A stretch of 10,493 nt of DNA from an uncultured Clostridia bacterium (GTDB lineage: Bacteria > Bacillota > Clostridia > Oscillospirales > Ruminococcaceae): NCBI GenBank assembly GCA_937901805.1, contig CALDJI010000184.1:1-10493 (forward strand), in the 5' to 3' direction. A program made the position numbers and the translations under genes. This document shows positions 6,356 to 10,493 of the stretch, piece after piece. Positions within the stretch are counted from its first letter, which is position 1, and the number at the start of each line of letters is the position of its first letter. The notes under the pieces are model-generated. The model had not been told where the DNA came from and searched no databases. It saw only the letters and a program-made list of their open reading frames with translations.

Positions 6356-7309
6356 TTATTTTTCTGTTGGTGCGGGAACCTGTGCAAGAATTGCCTGTAT
6401 GGTATCGTAACTCTGTTGGGCAGAGCGCTGAATAGTATTTCCTCTACAGATAATTCTGTGTGAAAGGACATTTGCGCAGACAGCTTTTACATCATCTGGC
6501 AGCACATATTCCCTGCCGTTTAGCGCAGCATAAGCCTGTGAAGCTTTTGTCAACGCGATGGATGCACGCGGTGATGCCCCCAGCCGAATATCCTGTGAAT
6601 TTCTGGTTGCATGGACAATATCGACAATATACCCCATTACAGCATCAGATACCTTTATCTGCGGAATGGAATTTTGTACCTCAATAATCATTTCCTTAGT
6701 AGCAACAGGAGAAACCTCTTCCAAGGGATTTCCAATAATAAACCTGCTCAGAATGGTCTCTTCTTCCTGCTTATCCGGATATCCCATGGCAAGTCTCATG
6801 AAAAATCGGTCTAACTGTGCCTCTGGCAGAGGAAAAGTCCCCTGGGTTTCCAGCGGATTTTGGGTTGCTAAAACTAAAAAAGGTTCTTCCAGTTTTCTGG
6901 TCACACCGTCAATCGTCACTTGACGTTCCTCCATACATTCCAGCAGACTGGATTGTGTTCGAGGGGTTGCACGGTTAATTTCATCAGCCAAAATAATATT
7001 GGCAAAAATTGGGCCCGGTTTAAACAGAAACTCCTCTTCTTTTTGGTTGTAGAAATTGATTCCTGTAACATCGGAAGGAAGTAAATCCGGCGTAAACTGA
7101 ATACGCTTGCATTCACAGTCAATGGAACGGGAAATAGTTTTTGCAAGCATGGTCTTTCCTGTGCCCGGTAGGTCTTCCAGCAAAACATGTCCTCGGCAAT
7201 ACAAAGACACCAAAATTTGATTGACCGCTTCCTCTTTTCCGACAATCACTTTAGAAATATTGTCTTTTATCGATTGGGATAACTCTTGAATTTTAACTGC
7301 AGAAATCAT
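6356..7309 (-). CDS. MoxR-family AAA+ ATPase
   Basis: A 317-residue cytosolic AAA+ ATPase of the MoxR group, chaperone-like ATPases that act with DUF58/VWA partners. In order: the N-terminal VIVGKEEAVNQIL, Walker A GTGKT (49-53), the MoxR-typical FTPDLLPSDVTG (72-83), Walker B IILADE (105-110) continuing INRA, sensor 1 ATQNP (148-152), the arginine-finger region PEAQLDRFF (162-170) and sensor 2 GASPRAS (244-250). Length is normal for the family (about 310-330). All catalytic motifs look intact. AGGAGG lies 8 nt before the ATG. It is the first gene of a three-gene operon with DUF58 and DUF4129 proteins, behind a clear promoter. The substrate remodelled by this ATPase cannot be told from sequence. 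Confidence 0.95.
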   Translation of the reverse strand: MISAVKIQELSQSIKDNISKVIVGKEEAVNQILVSLYCRGHVLLEDLPGTGKTMLAKTISRSIDCECKRIQFTPDLLPSDVTGINFYNQKEEEFLFKPGPIFANIILADEINRATPRTQSSLLECMEERQVTIDGVTRKLEEPFLVLATQNPLETQGTFPLPEAQLDRFFMRLAMGYPDKQEEETILSRFIIGNPLEEVSPVATKEMIIEVQNSIPQIKVSDAVMGYIVDIVHATRNSQDIRLGASPRASIALTKASQAYAALNGREYVLPDDVKAVCANVLSHRIICRGNTIQRSAQQSYDTIQAILAQVPAPTEK

Positions 7310-7334
7310 TGAAGATGCCTCCTTTTATTTCTTT

Positions 7335-7363
7335 ATTATAAAATAAACAGGAAAACTTTTCAA
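7335..7363 (-). promoter_or_regulatory. Promoter of the MoxR operon
   Basis: Minus-strand -35 TTGAAA (7358-7363), 17-bp spacer, -10 TATAAT (7335-7340). It has the same box sequences and spacer length as the hprK promoter. An AT-rich 7-bp hairpin (AACTTTT/AAAAGTT) overlaps the -35 box. No strong terminator separates it from the patatin gene, so some read-through into the operon is possible. Confidence 0.75.
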
Positions 7364-7409
7364 TAAAAAGTTAATATTTTTCATAAAACCTCAGTTTTAT
7401 TTGTGTGTT

Positions 7410-8729
7410 TTATCTAATCATAAGGGAAATATATAATGCACAGAGGCATTCTTTGGGAATACAGCAAAGCGCTAACAAAAGCAGATGTATTTTTTTAGGA
7501 TCCTTGACAGCATCCAACAAAAGAGAATAGCTCAAGCAAATGAGTGTTTTTTTGTCAATCTCTTTTAACTGCTCTTTCAGCATTACTGGAATCGTACCAG
7601 TCTGCTTTGCAGAAAAAATTTTCTCCAGACTATGGTCAAAGGATTGATAGCGCTTCTTGAACAGAAAACACAGCCTAGAGTTCATCTCTTCAATAGAATA
7701 CAGTTTTTCGGAAGAGAGATGAAAAATATCTGCACAAAATTCCAGACAACAGGAAAAGACATCTTGGAACTGCAAAGAGCATTTGTGATACTTTCTCAAT
7801 GTTTTCATTATAGAAAAATGAGCCACCTTTTCTAAAGAAGTTTTCGGCCATTCTTCCAGAGTGAGTCCTAATTGTTGGGAAAGAGCAACAGCGGCGGGCA
7901 GCAGAATGCGGTAATTTTCTTCGAGACTGCCTTTTCGAAACGTATATCGTATACCATCTAGTTTTCCAAAATATTTCATTGTATCAAAATATCCAAGTTG
8001 AAGGTTTCGTTTTGCAAGTCCTGCATCGAATTTCAAAAAAAATCCCAAATCCTCTTTAGGATGCAGTACATGTACCATTGATTTTTTCTTATCGTAGCGA
8101 CGTCGCAAGCCGAAAGAATCCACATCTACTGCAAAGATTTCCGTTGCTCCGCGCTTTTGTGCTAATTCAATTGGCAAATTGTCATAATATCCTCCATCTA
8201 TATAGGATTTTCCTTCAATTGAATAACTTTTCATAGCGGGAAAACAGGCGGAAGATGCGAGGAGATAGTCTATCAGCTGCCCTTTCGGAATTTCTGCCTG
8301 AAATAAGGTACAGGGAATATAGCCGGGAATTTTTACTGTGACTATTCCCAGATCGATTGCTGAACGGCGGACTTTTTCTTCGCTCAAACATTTTTTCAAT
8401 AATTGTTTTAACGCTTCAAACTCTGCACCGCCGTTTTTAATAATTTCTTTAAAAAATATTGATATTTGTTCTCTTTCATCCAGCTTTTGAAAGCTCTCCG
8501 GCAATTCAAGATCCAGCACCTGATCTAATGTGATATTTTCCCAAAGCCATTTTGCCTTATCAAAATCGCCTTGCGCTATCATTGCGCCATTCAACGCGCC
8601 AACGGATGTCCCCGTAACAATCGAAAATTGGTAATCTATTTCCCTCAATGCCTGCCAGACTCCAATTTGATATGCGCCCCGTGAACCTCCACCAGCTAAA
8701 ACAAGCGCTTTTTTCTGGTTTAGTACCAT
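7410..8729 (-). CDS. Patatin-like phospholipase with helical C-terminal extension
   Basis: A serine acyl hydrolase of the patatin family, probably acting on phospholipids or other lipids. The catalytic domain is complete: oxyanion loop GGGSRG (13-18), nucleophile elbow GTSVG with Ser42 (40-44), and catalytic Asp178 in DGG (178-180, YIDGGYYDNLPIELA). SSACFPAM (159-166) is also typical. The chosen ATG at 8727-8729 has GAAAGGA 9 nt upstream and starts a 439-residue protein; an ATG seven codons earlier has no ribosome binding site. Catalytic and accessory regions end near residue 290. The remaining 150 residues are mostly helical and Cys-rich (317, 327, 328, 332, 354, 398, 422, 423, 428, 430), with no motif I recognise. 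No signal peptide is seen, so it is probably cytosolic or membrane-associated. It follows the AI-2E family gene after 41 nt, probably in the same transcript. Confidence 0.9.
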   Translation of the reverse strand: MVLNQKKALVLAGGGSRGAYQIGVWQALREIDYQFSIVTGTSVGALNGAMIAQGDFDKAKWLWENITLDQVLDLELPESFQKLDEREQISIFFKEIIKNGGAEFEALKQLLKKCLSEEKVRRSAIDLGIVTVKIPGYIPCTLFQAEIPKGQLIDYLLASSACFPAMKSYSIEGKSYIDGGYYDNLPIELAQKRGATEIFAVDVDSFGLRRRYDKKKSMVHVLHPKEDLGFFLKFDAGLAKRNLQLGYFDTMKYFGKLDGIRYTFRKGSLEENYRILLPAAVALSQQLGLTLEEWPKTSLEKVAHFSIMKTLRKYHKCSLQFQDVFSCCLEFCADIFHLSSEKLYSIEEMNSRLCFLFKKRYQSFDHSLEKIFSAKQTGTIPVMLKEQLKEIDKKTLICLSYSLLLDAVKDPKKIHLLLLALCCIPKECLCALYISLMIR

Positions 8730-8738
8730 CCTTTTAAA

Positions 8739-8745
8739 TCCTTTC
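8739..8745 (-). promoter_or_regulatory. Ribosome binding site deciding the patatin start
   Basis: GAAAGGA on the minus strand, 9 nt before the ATG at 8727-8729. The alternative ATG at 8748-8750 has only A-rich sequence upstream. Confidence 0.6.
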
Positions 8746-8770
8746 GTCATTTTTTCGTAGTATGGTTATT

Positions 8771-9988
8771 TTAGCGGGTTGTTTTCGTTTTTTCCGCAGA
8801 ACGATCGAATCTGTCAGATAAATAATCCCCTGTTGAACATGGTAAATCCTTTTTACGAAGCCTTTGCTCAATAAAAGAGCGGATAAGAGAATAAATAACG
8901 GCGAATAACGGTACCCCAATAAACATCCCGACAATGCCAAATAATCCGCCGCCAATAATAATAGAAAAAATTACCCAGAAAGAATTTAAGCCTGTTGTAT
9001 CACCTAAAATTTTTGGTCCCAAAATATTCCCATCGAACTGCTGTAATACCAGAATAAACAGGCAAAACCAAAATGCAGAAATAGGGCTCTCAATTAATAT
9101 GATCAATGCACTTGGGATTGCACCAATAAAAGGCCCGAAATAGGGAATCACATTCGTCACCCCTACAATTACACTAATTAAGGCGGCGTAAGGCATATTA
9201 AAAATCCTCATTCCTATATAACATAAAATCCCGATTATCAGGGAATCAATGATTTTACCATAAATAAAACCGCTAAATGTTCTGTGACTGGAGCGAGTAA
9301 GTTCAATTGCACGATCTACATATTGTTTAGGAAGAAGCGCATACATTGTCTTTTTCACTTGGGCAAAAAATTTTTCTTTTCCAAAAAGCATATAAATAGA
9401 AATTATGATTCCCAACAAAGTATTTTTTAAGCCAATTGTGATGTTTTTAGTTAAATCAAGAAGATACGGTACAAATGCCCCCAGCATATCCAACATCCCA
9501 TTCATAAATTGGGTAATGTATCCGGATATTTTATTTTGGATTTCTTCGCTGATATGAAAATCCTGCAGCATGACAACTGTACTTTCCGATATAGAATCCA
9601 CCGCTTTTATGGCAGAAGGTATTTTATCAAGTAATGATGATAGACTGGACGCAATTTGCGGTAAAACAGTGCCTAAAAAAATACCTATTACGATGATCGC
9701 CGAGCTATAGGCAACAATGATCGATAGAGCTCTGCTTAGCTTTGGGTGCGGCTGTTTAAAATGGATTCGCTGCATCACTTGTTTTTCAAACAACGTCATC
9801 ACTGGATTAAGCAGATAAGCAATTACAAATGCATAAATAAATGGAAACAAAAGATCAATAATTTTAAGAACGTACTCCTGAATGCTGTCAAAATTTATCA
9901 GAACAGATGCTGCTAATAAACACGCTACCACGGTTAAAAATACATAAAGTGCAATAGTAGTATATTTTTTATTATGTTCAAATTTCAT
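8771..9988 (-). CDS. AI-2E family (UPF0118) membrane transporter
   Basis: A 405-residue polytopic inner-membrane protein of the AI-2E exporter/UPF0118 family. Members are linked to autoinducer-2 export, Na+/H+ exchange or still unknown substrates. Hydrophobic segments lie at about 10-32, 42-62, 88-110, then a long soluble stretch (about 112-185), and further segments at 187-203, 246-263, 267-300, 303-316 and 335-372. Family hallmarks are clear: GVTNVIPYFGPFIGAIPSAL (276-295), then QQFDGNILGPKILGDTTGL (316-334) and FGIVGMFIGVPLFAVI (350-365). Length is slightly above the usual 350-380 because of a polar C-terminal tail (377-405). GAGGAGA lies 5 nt before the ATG. It is preceded by a 261-nt gap after queA and followed closely by the patatin gene. 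The substrate is not determined by the sequence. Confidence 0.93.
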   Translation of the reverse strand: MKFEHNKKYTTIALYVFLTVVACLLAASVLINFDSIQEYVLKIIDLLFPFIYAFVIAYLLNPVMTLFEKQVMQRIHFKQPHPKLSRALSIIVAYSSAIIVIGIFLGTVLPQIASSLSSLLDKIPSAIKAVDSISESTVVMLQDFHISEEIQNKISGYITQFMNGMLDMLGAFVPYLLDLTKNITIGLKNTLLGIIISIYMLFGKEKFFAQVKKTMYALLPKQYVDRAIELTRSSHRTFSGFIYGKIIDSLIIGILCYIGMRIFNMPYAALISVIVGVTNVIPYFGPFIGAIPSALIILIESPISAFWFCLFILVLQQFDGNILGPKILGDTTGLNSFWVIFSIIIGGGLFGIVGMFIGVPLFAVIYSLIRSFIEQRLRKKDLPCSTGDYLSDRFDRSAEKTKTTR

Positions 9989-10249
9989 ATTTTTCTCCTC
10001 AGTATAAAATTAAAATTCCGGAAACTATTCTACTTTGATGTAACCATCATGTATATTTTCCAATAAACCATATGCTCCCATTGTTGTCTTGGATTTAAAA
10101 GATGTCTTTCATTATACTAGGGTTTCCTTGTTGTAACAACTATCATTCCAGAATTCAGATGTTTATTAAGTAAAGTTTTTATGAACAACCACAGGGGATG
10201 GAGGCATATACCCTCCATCCCCTGTGGTTGTTCATAAAGAAATATCGGC
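9989..10249. other. Leader region between queA and the AI-2E family gene
   Basis: 261 nt without a gene. It contains the AI-2E ribosome binding site (9994-10000), a minus-strand TATAAT (10111-10116), a small palindrome GTTGTAACAAC (10130-10140) and most of a large nested inverted repeat (10159-10264). A long leader of about 115 nt would precede the AI-2E start if transcription begins at that TATAAT. Confidence 0.6.
10111..10116 (-). promoter_or_regulatory. Possible -10 box of the AI-2E/patatin transcript
   Basis: TATAAT on the minus strand. No good -35 is found at 16-18 bp (TAGTTG at 17). The perfect small palindrome GTTGTAACAAC (10130-10140) occupies the usual -35 zone, which would suit an operator or an activator-dependent promoter. 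Weak evidence. Confidence 0.35.
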
Positions 10250-10264
10250 TTACTTAATAAACAT
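10159..10264. repeat. 106-bp nested inverted repeat at the end of queA
   Basis: Outer arms: 10159-10173 (ATGTTTATTAAGTAA) and its exact complement at 10250-10264. Inner arms: 24 bp perfect (10181-10204 with 10212-10235, starting ATGAACAACC), extended by TTT/AAA, around a 7-nt loop CATATAC. The two stems are separated by 4 nt on one side and 11 nt on the other. The right outer arm is the last four codons and stop of queA; the left arm is an inverted copy. The inner hairpin probably terminates queA transcription, but neither side has a good U-tract. Confidence 0.9.
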
Positions 10265-10493
10265 GGCATCTCCAAAACTGTAAAAGCGGTATTGCTCCTG
10301 TACTGCGGTTTGATAAGCATGCATGGTGTGCTCATATCCGGCCAGTGCTGAGACAAGCATGATCAGAGTGCTTTCCGGTAAATGAAAATTGGTAATCAGA
10401 CCATCCAGTACCTGAAATTGGTAACCAGGATAAATGAAAATATCTGTATATCCTTCCGAGGCTTTGATACAGCCTTCCTTTTGTGCGACGGAT
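10250..10493 (-). CDS. queA: QueA, tRNA preQ1 ribosyltransferase-isomerase (C-terminal part)
   Basis: The last 81 codons of S-adenosylmethionine:tRNA ribosyltransferase-isomerase, which turns preQ1 in tRNA into epoxyqueuosine in the cytosol. The minus strand is open from the window edge to a TAA at 10250-10252. The C-terminal family signature is clear: [20 protein letters not shown], then [19 protein letters not shown], then [20 protein letters not shown]. The full protein is about 340 residues, so three quarters lie beyond the right edge. The final codons, ATG TTT ATT AAG and TAA, form one outer arm of the adjacent large inverted repeat. Same direction as the AI-2E and patatin genes; the strong hairpin between them argues for separate transcription. 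Confidence 0.95.
   Translation of the reverse strand, partial: SVAQKEGCIKASEGYTDIFIYPGYQFQVLDGLITNFHLPESTLIMLVSALAGYEHTMHAYQTAVQEQYRFYSFGDAMFIK

Noticed and set aside
8734..8955. 73-residue minus-strand ORF
   Set aside because: It is an alternate frame over the C-terminal part of the AI-2E family protein, with no ribosome binding site.
10089..10118. Plus-strand promoter TTGGAT-N18-TATACT pointing at queA
   Set aside because: Weak boxes with a long spacer and no gene downstream on the plus strand. An antisense RNA cannot be excluded but is not supported.
10181..10237. 18-codon plus-strand ORF (MNNHRGWRH...) inside the inverted repeat
   Set aside because: It is a by-product of the perfect palindrome, with no ribosome binding site.
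1..10493. Mobile elements, CRISPR array, tRNA or defence genes
   Set aside because: No transposase, integrase, direct-repeat array, tRNA-like cloverleaf or defence domain was seen. The genes are ordinary chromosomal functions.

Overview
The window looks like chromosomal DNA of a low-to-moderate GC Gram-positive anaerobe of the class Clostridia. The reasons are strong AGGAGG-type ribosome binding sites, TTGAAA-N17-TATAAT promoters, an hprK next to a ROK glucokinase, a MoxR/DUF58/DUF4129 operon and short intergenic hairpins. Genus and family cannot be fixed from this sequence. Nearly all genes lie on the minus strand; one glycosyltransferase is on the plus strand. I see no tRNA, rRNA, CRISPR array, transposase or phage gene.

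Left block (1-1902, minus): hprK (HPr kinase/phosphorylase) followed by a ROK-family glucokinase that runs off the left edge. The hprK reading frame is broken. About 28 nt are missing near position 1288, which removes the family's signature loop (expected EIRGxGIIN-like) and shifts the frame. As assembled, the kinase that makes Ser-46-phosphorylated HPr for carbon catabolite repression would be non-functional.

Centre (1903-3794): back-to-back promoters drive hprK leftward and a GT4 glycosyltransferase (possibly a diacylglycerol glucosyltransferase) rightward. Its 5' leader contains a 20-nt near-perfect palindrome. After it come a GC-rich hairpin, then about 280 nt with a foldable stretch and a 14-bp terminator hairpin whose U-tract reads on the plus strand. 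This may be an independent small RNA.

Operon (3795-7309, minus): a MoxR AAA+ ATPase, a DUF58 protein and a multi-pass membrane protein with a cytosolic DUF4129 tail, from one clear promoter. The third gene has the outer plan of a TgpA-like membrane transglutaminase but no transglutaminase core. DUF58 starts with TTG and is joined to the third gene by an ATGA overlap.

Right block (7410-10493, minus): the C-terminal end of queA (queuosine tRNA modification), an AI-2E/UPF0118 family membrane transporter and a patatin-like phospholipase with a long helical C-terminal extension. Just past queA is a 106-bp nested inverted repeat. It has a 24-bp perfect inner stem and 15-bp outer arms, one of which is the end of the queA coding sequence and the other an inverted copy of it.
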